Assembly (NCBI GenBank): GCA_022842595.1
Contig: JALHPF010000029.1
Span: 1-64,000, forward strand
Reading direction: 5' to 3'
DNA: 64,000 nt
Origin: Rubrivivax sp.
GTDB lineage: Bacteria > Pseudomonadota > Gammaproteobacteria > Burkholderiales > Burkholderiaceae_C
Part shown: positions 18,457 through 28,929 of the stretch, in pieces
Position numbering within the stretch: the first letter of the stretch is position 1
Layout: each line of letters starts with the position of its first letter
Position numbers and translations under genes: made by a program
Notes under the pieces: generated by a model
What the model was told of the DNA's origin: nothing
Databases searched by the model: none
The model's input: only the letters and a program-made list of their open reading frames with translations

Positions 18457-18855
18457 TCAGGTGCCGGGCTGGATCAGGTCCCAGAGGTTGCCATACAGAT
18501 CGGCGAAGACGACGACACGGCCGTAGGCTTCCCGGCGCGGAGTTTCGATGAAGCGCACGCCCTCGGCCTGCATGTGCCGGATGTCGCCTTCGAAGTCGTC
18601 GGTGTGCAGGAAGAAGGCCACGCGGCCCCCGGTCTGCTCGCCAATGGCGCGGAACTGCGCGTCGTCGCGGGCCTGGGCCAGCAGCAGGCCCGCGGCGCCG
18701 GGCGCACTGCCGCGTGGCGCCACGACAACCCAGCGCTTGCCGGCGCCCAAGAGCGTGTCTTCACGCAGTTCGAAGCGCAGCGCGCGGGTGAAGAAGTCGA
18801 TGGCTTCGTCGTAGTCGGTCACCACCAGGGTGGCCAGGGCGATGTGGCTGGACAT
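18457..18855 (-). CDS. VOC family (glyoxalase/bleomycin resistance-like) protein
   Basis: TLVVTDYDEAIDFFTRALRFELREDT...VVVFADLYGNLWDLIQP. Confidence 0.85.
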   Translation of the reverse strand: MSSHIALATLVVTDYDEAIDFFTRALRFELREDTLLGAGKRWVVVAPRGSAPGAAGLLLAQARDDAQFRAIGEQTGGRVAFFLHTDDFEGDIRHMQAEGVRFIETPRREAYGRVVVFADLYGNLWDLIQPGT

Positions 18856-18950
18856 GCTGCTCGGAAGTGCGCGAAAGTTCGGGTAGGGGCTTTGCACAGA
18901 TTTACGCAGCGGCCGGTCAACCCGCTGGCCGCCACTGCGTTGCAAGGGGC

Positions 18951-19538
18951 ATGATGCCTGCAATGAAAACAGCACCGCGCCATCGCTTCGCCTGGGCACG
19001 CCTGGGCGCCGGCTTCTTGTCACTGGCCCTGCTGGCGGGCTGTGTGGTGGCGCCGATCGGACCGCCGCGCCAGGTGGTGCGGGCCGCGCCGCCGCCCCTG
19101 GCCTCCGCGCCTGTCTACTTCTACCCGGCGCGCGCCCAGACCGAAGCGCTGCAGGACCGTGACCGCTACGAGTGCTACCGCTGGGCCGTGCGTGAAACCG
19201 GCAGCGACCCCGGCATGACGCCGCTGCGCCAGGCCCCCGTGCGGATGGCCCAGGCGGGCGTGGTCCGCAGCGACGCTGGCGACGTGCTCGGCGGCGCCGC
19301 CACTGGCGCGCTGCTGGGCGCGGCGCTGTCTTCGCCGCGGCATGCCGGCGGTGCGGCGGTGCTGGGCGCCATCTTCGGCGCCGCCGTGGGTGCGGCATCG
19401 GGCGAGGCCCGCAACCGCGCCATCGATGCCGCCCAGGCGCGCCAGGACGCGGCCTACGCCCGGGCCAGCGCGCCACAGGACAACTTCCGCCGCGCCATGT
19501 CTGCCTGCATGCAGGGCCGCGGCTACACCATCCAGTGA
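18951..19538 (+). CDS. glycine-zipper lipoprotein
   Basis: LALLAGC lipobox; GGAATGALLGAAL...GAIFGAAVGAASG glycine zipper; RDRYECYRWAV motif; start uncertain (18951 or 18963). Confidence 0.75.
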   Translation: MMPAMKTAPRHRFAWARLGAGFLSLALLAGCVVAPIGPPRQVVRAAPPPLASAPVYFYPARAQTEALQDRDRYECYRWAVRETGSDPGMTPLRQAPVRMAQAGVVRSDAGDVLGGAATGALLGAALSSPRHAGGAAVLGAIFGAAVGAASGEARNRAIDAAQARQDAAYARASAPQDNFRRAMSACMQGRGYTIQ

Positions 19539-19546
19539 GGCTGCCG

Positions 19547-20149
19547 ATGCCACGTCTGCGTTCCGCCCTGTCTGGCGCCTTTGCCGGCCTGCCCGCCGCC
19601 GTCGCACTGGCACTGCTGTGCGCCGCCGCCTTGCCCGCGCAGGCCGACCGTGGCGGGCGCGGCCCACATGCCGACCGGGGGGGGTCAGGCCACTGGCACG
19701 GAGCCGTTGTCGTGAGGCCGGCGGTGCGTGGCGGCTGGGTGCGCCCGATCGCCCCCTACTACCCGCGGCACGGTCTCGTCATCCACCATCGCCCCGCGCT
19801 GTGGACCTTGGTGACGGTGGGCGCTCTGAGCTACATCTACGCCAACGGCGTGTATTACCGCGAACACGACAGCGGAGGCTACGAGGTCGTTTCACCACCG
19901 GTCGGCGACCTGACCGCCCTGGCCCCGGCTCCTGCAGACGCCCACTACGTCTACCCGCGCCAGGGCCAGACCGCTGAACGCCAGGCCAGCGACGAATACG
20001 AATGCCACCGCTGGGCCACGCAGCAGACCGGCTTCGACCCCAGCAGCGTGGCGGCCGGCACGGCGCGCCAGGCCAATGCCGAGCAGCGCGCCGGCTACCC
20101 GCGGGCCCGCAACGCCTGCCTCGAAGGCCGCGGCTACAGCGTGCGCTGA
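19547..20149 (+). CDS. secreted hypothetical protein sharing YECxRWA motif with the preceding gene
   Basis: Signal peptide; YVYPRQGQTAERQASDEYECHRWATQQTGFDPS...EGRGYSVR; alternative GTG start at 19535 overlapping upstream stop. Confidence 0.7.
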   Translation: MPRLRSALSGAFAGLPAAVALALLCAAALPAQADRGGRGPHADRGGSGHWHGAVVVRPAVRGGWVRPIAPYYPRHGLVIHHRPALWTLVTVGALSYIYANGVYYREHDSGGYEVVSPPVGDLTALAPAPADAHYVYPRQGQTAERQASDEYECHRWATQQTGFDPSSVAAGTARQANAEQRAGYPRARNACLEGRGYSVR

Positions 20150-21096
20150 AGCGCGGCCGGCATGGCGCCGGCCAGATGCGCCTGCAGCAGCCCCGCCAGC
20201 AGCGTGCTGGCCTGGTCCAGCAGCGGCCCGCGTGGCCGTTGCGCCGAGGTCGCGATCGACAGGCTGGTCGTCAGCGGCTGCCGCCGGGCCGCGGCGCTGG
20301 CCAGGTGGATCGGGCGTGCGACGAAAGCCTGCTCGCGCCCGCTGCCGTGAATGGCATTCAGCGACAACACGGCGTGCCAGCGCTGCTCGGGGTGGCGTTG
20401 CACCAGGTCCAGGATGGCCGGCACGCTTTCGATCTCCAGCCCGACCCGCGGTTTCAGGCCGGCTTCGGCCAGCACCGTTTCCAGGCGCATGCGGATGGCA
20501 TGCGGCCGGCTCGGGATCAGCAGCGCCTGCTGCGCCACCTGCGCCAGCGTGGCCGGGCGGCCGACGCCGCCGGCACCTTCGCGGCGGGCTCCTACAAGGT
20601 AGAGCTTCTCGTCCAGCACCGGCAGCAGCTGGATGGCGGGCGTCGGCGCGGTGTTATAGACCACGGCGCAATCGATGCGGCCTTGCGCCAGCCACTCCAG
20701 CGTGTAGGTCGACAAGCCTTCGACCATGGTCAGCGTGGCCTTGGGAAAACGCAGCGCGAAGGCTTCGACCAGGGGCGCCGTCAACACCCGCCCGATGCTC
20801 GGCGGCAGGCCCACCGACAGCAGCCCGGCCGCCACGCCGCGCAGGTCTTCCAGGTCCTGCCGGGCGCGTTCCAGCTGCTGCAGGATGCCGCGGCCGTGGG
20901 CCAGCAGGCGCTGGCCGGCGGGTGTCAGGGTCACGCCACGGCCATTGCGGTCGAACAGAGGCTGGCGCAGTTCCACCTCCAGGGCCCGCACCTGGCGGCT
21001 CAGCGCCGGCTGCGCCACCCGCAACACGCTGGCCGCGCGGCTGAAACTGCCGTGTTCGGCGACCTGCACGAAGGTGGCGATCTGCTTGATGTCCAT
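20134..21096 (-). CDS. LysR family transcriptional regulator, probable regulator of the divergent protocatechuate operon
   Basis: N-terminal LysR HTH (FVQVAEHGSFSRAASVLRVAQPALSRQVRALEVELRQPLFDRNGRGVTLTPAGQ). Confidence 0.9.
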   Translation of the reverse strand: MDIKQIATFVQVAEHGSFSRAASVLRVAQPALSRQVRALEVELRQPLFDRNGRGVTLTPAGQRLLAHGRGILQQLERARQDLEDLRGVAAGLLSVGLPPSIGRVLTAPLVEAFALRFPKATLTMVEGLSTYTLEWLAQGRIDCAVVYNTAPTPAIQLLPVLDEKLYLVGARREGAGGVGRPATLAQVAQQALLIPSRPHAIRMRLETVLAEAGLKPRVGLEIESVPAILDLVQRHPEQRWHAVLSLNAIHGSGREQAFVARPIHLASAAARRQPLTTSLSIATSAQRPRGPLLDQASTLLAGLLQAHLAGAMPAALQRTL

Positions 21097-21138
21097 GCCG
21101 GTATTGTTATGCCAGACCCGGTGGCGTAGCGGCAAGCC

Positions 21139-21153
21139 ATGCCGAACCGGCAT
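21139..21153. promoter_or_regulatory. candidate LysR-type binding site: ATGCCG-AAC-CGGCAT inverted repeat (contains T-N11-A)
   Basis: Perfect 6-bp inverted repeat with 3-bp spacer in the LysR/operon divergent intergenic region. Confidence 0.55.
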
Positions 21154-21211
21154 AGCAGCTAGTGGCGGCATCGGCTTGATTGCGCCGGTGGGCGGCTGAA
21201 GAATCCACGGC

Positions 21212-21928
21212 ATGGCCATCACGCTTCAAGGCATCTCGTCCAAAGCCACCCAGCAGCTGCTGGGCGAGCTGGCGCGCGCGTTCGAAGTCGCCGGAATCGA
21301 AGCCGCTGGCGGCGCGCGCGTGCAGATCGAAAGCGTCGGCGGTGTCGACGCTGCCCGGCGCGTGCAGGCCGGGGAACCCTTCGACCTCGTGTTCCTGGCG
21401 TCCGACGCCATCGACAAGCTCATCGCCAGCGGCCATGTGCATGCCGGCAGCCGTGTCGACCTGGTTCGTTCGCCCGTGGCCGTGGCGGTACGCGAAGGTG
21501 CGCCGAGGCCCGACATCAGCACTGGCGCAGCGCTGCGCGCAGCGGTGTTGGCGGCCCCGAGCATCAGTTTTTCCACCGGCCCCAGTGGCACCTATCTGAC
21601 CCAGCTGTTCGAACGCTGGGGCCTGACCGACACCCTGAAGCCGCGCCTGGTGCAGGCCCCGCCCGGCGTGCCGGTGGGCAGTCTGGTGGCCGGCGGCCAG
21701 GTGGCGCTGGGCTTCCAGCAGCTCAGCGAACTGCTGCACCTGCCCGGCATCTGCGTGCTGGGCACCTTGCCGCCGGACTTGGCCTGCGTCACCACCTTTT
21801 CTGCCGCCCTGCCGGCCACCCTGGACCTGGGCAGCGCTCGCGCCGACGCTGCGCGTGCGCTGCTGACCTTCCTGCAGTCCGACGCCACGCTCGCGGCCAA
21901 GCGCCGCCAGGGCATGGAACCCGCCTGA
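21212..21928 (+). CDS. ModA-like periplasmic-binding-protein-fold domain, apparently without signal peptide
   Basis: SVGGVDAARRVQAGEPFDLVFLASDAIDKLIASG...ISFSTGPSGTYLTQLFERWG. Confidence 0.75.
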   Translation: MAITLQGISSKATQQLLGELARAFEVAGIEAAGGARVQIESVGGVDAARRVQAGEPFDLVFLASDAIDKLIASGHVHAGSRVDLVRSPVAVAVREGAPRPDISTGAALRAAVLAAPSISFSTGPSGTYLTQLFERWGLTDTLKPRLVQAPPGVPVGSLVAGGQVALGFQQLSELLHLPGICVLGTLPPDLACVTTFSAALPATLDLGSARADAARALLTFLQSDATLAAKRRQGMEPA

Positions 21929-21950
21929 GAACTTTCGTGGACCCCAGCGC

Positions 21951-22979
21951 ATGATCATCGACATTCACGGCCACTACACCACCGCACCCAAGGCTCTGGA
22001 AGCCTGGCGCAACGCGCAGATCGCCGGTATCCAGGACCCTCCGGTGATGCCGAAAGTGGCCGACCTGAAGATCAGCGACGACGAGCTGCGCGAGAGCATC
22101 GAGACCAATCAGCTGGCAAAGATGCGTGAACGTGGCAGCGACCTCACCATCTTCAGCCCGCGCGCCAGCTTCATGGCCCACCACATCGGCGACTTCAATG
22201 TCAGCAGCACCTGGGCGGCCATCTGCAACGAGCTGTGCTTCCGCGTGGCGCAGCTGTTCCCCGACAGCTTCATTCCTGCGGCGATGCTGCCGCAGAGCCC
22301 GGGCGTCGACCCGGCCACCTGCATCCCAGAACTGGTGAAGTGCGTTGAACAGTACGGCAACGTGGCGATCAACCTGAACCCCGACCCCAGCGGCGGCCAC
22401 TGGACGAGCCCGCCGCTGAGCGACCGCCACTGGTACCCCGTCTACGAAAAGATGATCGAGTACGACATTCCGGCCATGGTGCATGTCAGCACCAGCTGCA
22501 ATGCCTGCTTCCACACCACCGGCGCGCACTATCTGAACGCCGACACCACGGCCTTCATGCAGTGCCTCACGAGCGACCTGTTCAAGGATTTCCCGAGGTT
22601 GAAGTTCGTCATCCCGCATGGCGGCGGCGCCGTGCCCTACCACTGGGGCCGTTTTCGCGGGCTGGCACAGGAAATGAAGAAGCCCCTGCTCAAGGACCAC
22701 CTTTTGAACAACATCTTCTTCGACACCTGCGTCTACCACCAGCCCGGCATCGACCTGCTGACGAAGGTGATTCCGGTCGACAACATCCTGTTTGCCAGCG
22801 AGATGATCGGCGCGGTGCGCGGCATCGACCCCGAAACCGGCTTCTACTACGACGACACCAAGCGCTACATCGAGGCCAGCACGCAGTTGAGCGCTGAAGA
22901 CCGCTTCAAGGTCTATGAAGGCAACGCACGCCGTGTCTACCCGCGGCTGGACGCCGCACTGAAGAGCAGGGGGCTCTAG
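21951..22979 (+). CDS. ligJ: 4-oxalomesaconate hydratase (LigJ-like amidohydrolase family)
   Basis: MIIDIHGHYTTAPKALEAWR...NLNPDPSGGHWTSPPLSDRHWYPVYEKM...IPHGGGAVPYHWGRFRGL. Confidence 0.88.
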   Translation: MIIDIHGHYTTAPKALEAWRNAQIAGIQDPPVMPKVADLKISDDELRESIETNQLAKMRERGSDLTIFSPRASFMAHHIGDFNVSSTWAAICNELCFRVAQLFPDSFIPAAMLPQSPGVDPATCIPELVKCVEQYGNVAINLNPDPSGGHWTSPPLSDRHWYPVYEKMIEYDIPAMVHVSTSCNACFHTTGAHYLNADTTAFMQCLTSDLFKDFPRLKFVIPHGGGAVPYHWGRFRGLAQEMKKPLLKDHLLNNIFFDTCVYHQPGIDLLTKVIPVDNILFASEMIGAVRGIDPETGFYYDDTKRYIEASTQLSAEDRFKVYEGNARRVYPRLDAALKSRGL

Positions 22980-22982
22980 AAC

Positions 22983-23666
22983 ATGTTCGAACTGGGCGTC
23001 GTCTACCGCAACATCACCCGTGCCGAGCGCATCTCCGCCGACGGCCTGGGCGCCTTCGGCAGCGCCACCGTGCACGAAGCGCAAGGCCGGGTCGGCCTGC
23101 TCAAGCCGTTCATGCGGCCCATCTACCCGGGCGCACGTATCTCGGGCACCGCTGTCACCGTGCTGCTGCAGCCGGGTGACAACTGGATGATGCATGTCGC
23201 GGCCGAGCAGATCCAGCCGGGCGACATCGTCGTTGCCGCGGTCACCGCCGAGTGCACCGACGGCTATTTCGGCGACCTGCTGGCCACTTCGTTCCAGGCA
23301 CGCGGCGCGCGCGGCCTCGTCATCGACGGCGGCTGCCGCGACGTGCGCGACCTGCAGGCCATGGGGTTCCCGGTGTGGTGCCGGGCCATCAGCAGCAAGG
23401 GCACGATCAAGGCGACGCTGGGCTCGGTGAATGTCCCGGTGGTCTGCGCCGGGGCTTACGTGACGCCCGGCGACGTGATCGTGGCCGACGACGACGGCGT
23501 GGTCGTGGTGCCCGCAGCCAACGCCGCCAAGACCCTGGACGCTGCCGCGAAACGCGAAGCACTGGAAGCCGACAAGCGCGCCAAGCTCGCCGCCGGCGTG
23601 CTCGGCCTGGACATGTACAAGATGCGCGAGCCCTTGGCCCAGGCCGGGCTGCGCTACATCGACTGA
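22983..23666 (+). CDS. ligK: 4-carboxy-4-hydroxy-2-oxoadipate aldolase/oxaloacetate decarboxylase (LigK-like)
   Basis: [34 protein letters not shown]...[17 protein letters not shown]; RraA-like fold. Confidence 0.88.
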   Translation: MFELGVVYRNITRAERISADGLGAFGSATVHEAQGRVGLLKPFMRPIYPGARISGTAVTVLLQPGDNWMMHVAAEQIQPGDIVVAAVTAECTDGYFGDLLATSFQARGARGLVIDGGCRDVRDLQAMGFPVWCRAISSKGTIKATLGSVNVPVVCAGAYVTPGDVIVADDDGVVVVPAANAAKTLDAAAKREALEADKRAKLAAGVLGLDMYKMREPLAQAGLRYID

Positions 23667-23683
23667 ACTCGGGACACCGGACG

Positions 23684-24613
23684 ATGCTGCGCATCACCCT
23701 CATCGGCTATGGCGAGGTCGGCCGCATCCTGGCCGAAGACCTGCGCGCCCAGGACCTCGCGGTCGAGGCCTTCGACCTGCGCCTGTCGCCCGCGATGCAG
23801 GCGCATGCCGCGCAGCATGGCGTGGTGCTGGCGGCCAGCGCGCTGAAGGCGGTGGCCGCGGCCGACCTCGTCATCAGTGCCGTCACCGCCAGCCAGACCG
23901 TGGCCGTGGCCCGGGCCTGCGCGGCTGCGCTGCGGTCGGCGGCCTTCTTCCTCGACCTCAACAGCGCCTCGCCAGGCGCGAAGCAGCGCGCCGCCGCGGT
24001 CGTGCATGGCGCGGGCGCACGCTTCGTCGAAGGCGCGGTAATGACCAGCGTGCCGCCTTACCGCAGCCAGGTGCCCTTGTTGCTGGGCGGCCCGCATGCC
24101 GAAGCCCTGCTGGAACCGCTGAACGAGCTGGGCTTCCGCGCCCGCGTCGCCAGCACCACCCTGGGCGTGGCCAGTGCCACGAAGATGAGCCGCAGCGTGA
24201 TGATCAAGGGTCTGGAGGCGATGGTCATCGAAAGCTTCACGACGGCACGGCACTACGGCGTCGAGGACGCGCTCATCGCTTCCTTGCGCGAGACCTTCCC
24301 CGGCATCGAATGGGAAAAGCAGGCCGCCTATTTCTTCCAGCGCGTCATCGAACATGGCCGCCGCCGCAGCGAGGAAGTGCGCGAGGTGGCGCAGACCGTG
24401 CGCGAGGCGGGCCTCGAGCCCTGGTCCGCCAGCGGTACCGCCGAACGCCAGGCCTGGATGGCTGATCTCGCCGATGCCGGGCTGTTCGGCCCGCGTGGCG
24501 AACCCGGCTTTGCGCGAAGCGCGGACTGGCGGGTGGAGGCCGACCGCATTCTTGCGAATGCGGGGGCTGACCGTATCCTGCACCCGACCAAGAAGGCCGA
24601 CGATGAGCTTTGA
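23684..24613 (+). CDS. NAD(P)-binding dehydrogenase, DUF1932/6-phosphogluconate-dehydrogenase-like
   Basis: ITLIGYGEVGRILAEDL; FLDLNSASPGAKQ; C-terminal KMSRSVMIKGLEAMVIESFTTARHYGVED. Confidence 0.8.
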   Translation: MLRITLIGYGEVGRILAEDLRAQDLAVEAFDLRLSPAMQAHAAQHGVVLAASALKAVAAADLVISAVTASQTVAVARACAAALRSAAFFLDLNSASPGAKQRAAAVVHGAGARFVEGAVMTSVPPYRSQVPLLLGGPHAEALLEPLNELGFRARVASTTLGVASATKMSRSVMIKGLEAMVIESFTTARHYGVEDALIASLRETFPGIEWEKQAAYFFQRVIEHGRRRSEEVREVAQTVREAGLEPWSASGTAERQAWMADLADAGLFGPRGEPGFARSADWRVEADRILANAGADRILHPTKKADDEL

Positions 24614-25529
24614 GAAGACACCCGGCTGGCTGGACTGGTTCGCCGGCCCCAGCCGCCCGAAGTTCCAGGTGCCCGCCGGCAGCGTCGACGCGCACTGCCA
24701 TGTCTTCGGCCCGGGTGATGAATTTCCCTTTGCGCCTGAACGCAAGTACACGCCGTGTGACGCGAGCAAGGCGCAGCTGTTTGCGCTGCGCGACCACCTG
24801 GGCTTTGCCCGCAACGTCATCGTGCAGGCCACCTGCCATGGCGCCGACAACCGTGCATTGGTCGACGCCTGCGTCGCCAGCGGCGGCAAGGCGCGCGGAG
24901 TGGCCACCGTCAGGCGCAGCATCAGCGACGCCGAACTGCAGGCCCTGCATGCCGCAGGCGTGCGCGGCGTGCGCTTCAATTTCGTCAAGCGGCTGGTGGA
25001 CTTCACACCGCGCGACGAACTGATGGAGATCGCCTCGCGCATTGCGCCGCTGGGCTGGCATGTCGTCATCTACTTCGAGGCCGTGGACCTGCCCGAGTTG
25101 TGGGACTTCTTCACCGCCTTGCCCACCACGGTGGTGGTGGACCACATGGGCCGGCCGGACGTGGGCCTGCCGGTGGATGGCCCGCAGTTCGCCCTGTTCG
25201 AACGTTTCATGCGCGAGTACCCCAACGTCTGGAGCAAGGTCAGCTGCCCGGAACGCCTGAGCCTGTCGGGCCCGAAGGCGCTGAACGGGGAACATGCCGC
25301 GAGCCTGCCCAGCTATCGCGACGTCGTACCCTTCGCCCGCCGCATCGTCGAGCAGTTTCCCGAGCGTGTGCTCTGGGGCACCGACTGGCCGCACCCCAAC
25401 CTGAAGGACCACATGCCCGACGACGGCCTGCTGGTGGACTTCGTTCCCCACATCGCGGTGACGGCCGAGCTGCAGCGCAAGCTGCTGGTGACGAACCCGA
25501 TGCGCCTGTACTGGCCAGAGGAAACCTGA
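24603..25529 (+). CDS. ligI: 2-pyrone-4,6-dicarboxylate hydrolase (LigI-like)
   Basis: VDAHCHVFGPGDEFPFAPERKYTPCDASKAQL...WGTDWPHPNLKDHMPDDG. Confidence 0.9.
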   Translation: MSFEKTPGWLDWFAGPSRPKFQVPAGSVDAHCHVFGPGDEFPFAPERKYTPCDASKAQLFALRDHLGFARNVIVQATCHGADNRALVDACVASGGKARGVATVRRSISDAELQALHAAGVRGVRFNFVKRLVDFTPRDELMEIASRIAPLGWHVVIYFEAVDLPELWDFFTALPTTVVVDHMGRPDVGLPVDGPQFALFERFMREYPNVWSKVSCPERLSLSGPKALNGEHAASLPSYRDVVPFARRIVEQFPERVLWGTDWPHPNLKDHMPDDGLLVDFVPHIAVTAELQRKLLVTNPMRLYWPEET

Positions 25530-25531
25530 CG

Positions 25532-27701
<2,170 letters not shown>

Positions 27702-27741
27702 TCCCGTCCAGCGCAGGAAAACCCCCAATTAGTTTGTTTTC

Positions 27742-27769
27742 ATGGCATCATCTTTCACATGAATGCCAT
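27742..27769. promoter_or_regulatory. inverted repeat ATGGCAT-N14-ATGCCAT spanning the antitoxin start codon
   Basis: Exact 7-bp arms in a locally AT-rich stretch upstream of the toxin-antitoxin operon. Confidence 0.5.
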
Positions 27770-28154
27770 TTTGCAGCCGTATTCCCCCGGGCAGACGCCT
27801 GCGCCCGACCCGACGCAGGTGCTGGGCAAAGCCACCGTGCGGGCGGCAGAACTGCTGGGTCTGTCGGGGGCGGCATTGGCCCGTGTGGTGGGTGTCAGCG
27901 AACCCACGGTCTCGCGGCTGCTGCATGGGCAGCGCGGGCTGAACCCGCGCAGCAAGGAAGGCGAACTGGCCGCGTTGCTGGTGCGTGTCTACCGTTCGCT
28001 CGACGCGCTGGTGGGCAACAGCGCCGCACAGCGTCTGGTCTGGATGAACAGCCACCATCTGGCCCTGGGCGGCGTTCCACGCGATCTGGTGCAGACCGCG
28101 CAAGGCTTGGTGGCCACGCTGGCGTACCTGGACGGCATGCGCGCGCCGTCGTGA
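27759..28154 (+). CDS. Xre/MbcA/ParS-type antitoxin
   Basis: LLGLSGAALARVVGVSEPTVSRLLHGQRGLNP HTH; C-terminal RLVWMNSHHLALGGVPRDLVQTAQGLVATLAYLDGMR. Confidence 0.88.
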   Translation: MNAILQPYSPGQTPAPDPTQVLGKATVRAAELLGLSGAALARVVGVSEPTVSRLLHGQRGLNPRSKEGELAALLVRVYRSLDALVGNSAAQRLVWMNSHHLALGGVPRDLVQTAQGLVATLAYLDGMRAPS

Positions 28155-28906
28155 GCGCAGACGCCGGCCCGGCCTGGCCTGCAGCCTGGCTGGCGGACAC
28201 CGTGCAGCCCCGCAGCAGCCTGCTGTGGCGCGGCGTCGAAGCTCAGCACATCGTCGCCACCATGCGCCTGGTCGACACGCTGGAGGAACAGGCCGTGCTC
28301 GAGCGCCTGCTCGAAGACAGCAAGCCAGCGCTGCCGGGCGCTGTGGCCGGCCCGGCGTCGGCAGCAGCACGCACCGCACCCGAAGCCCAAGCCCCGGCTC
28401 ACTACCTGCTGGCCACGCCCTTCCGCTACCGCAACCCCTTCCCCAGCCGCTTCCGGCGCCCACACCACGCCGGCATCTGGTACGGCGCGGAGACCTTGCG
28501 TGCCGCTGCGGCCGAGGTCGCCTACTGGCGCTGGCGCTTCCTGGTCGACAGCGAGGGCCTGCGCGGGGGCGAACTCCACACCGAGCACAGCTTCTTCCAG
28601 GCCCGGGTGGCCGGGCCGGCCATCGACTTGAGTGCACCGCCCTGGGACAGCCTGGCTCCGCTGTGGACGCAGGACCGCGACTACACCGGTACGCACACGC
28701 TGGCCGACGCTGCGCGCGCGGCTGGGCTTCACTGGCTGCGCTATGCGTCGGTTCGTGAACCCGGCGCCCACTGTGGCGCCGTGTTCACGGTGCAGGCCCT
28801 GGCCCTGCACGCCCCGCACTGGCCGCAGACCTGGCATTGCAAGACCACTGCGCACAACGTCTGGCTGGTGCGTGAAGAACAAGGTTTCGCCTGGAATTTC
28901 GCCTGA
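28151..28906 (+). CDS. RES domain toxin (putative NAD+ phosphorylase)
   Basis: LWRGVEAQHIVATMRLVDT...PFRYRNPFPSRFRRPHHAGIWYGAETLRAAAAEVAYWRWRF; GTG start overlaps antitoxin stop (GTGA). Confidence 0.88.
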   Translation: MSADAGPAWPAAWLADTVQPRSSLLWRGVEAQHIVATMRLVDTLEEQAVLERLLEDSKPALPGAVAGPASAAARTAPEAQAPAHYLLATPFRYRNPFPSRFRRPHHAGIWYGAETLRAAAAEVAYWRWRFLVDSEGLRGGELHTEHSFFQARVAGPAIDLSAPPWDSLAPLWTQDRDYTGTHTLADAARAAGLHWLRYASVREPGAHCGAVFTVQALALHAPHWPQTWHCKTTAHNVWLVREEQGFAWNFA

Positions 28907-28929
28907 TCGACCACCCGTTCCAACCTGCC

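Noticed and set aside
27718-27765. AT-rich patch as a mobile-element boundary
   Set aside because: No integrase, transposase, tRNA or direct repeats nearby; better explained as the toxin-antitoxin promoter/operator.
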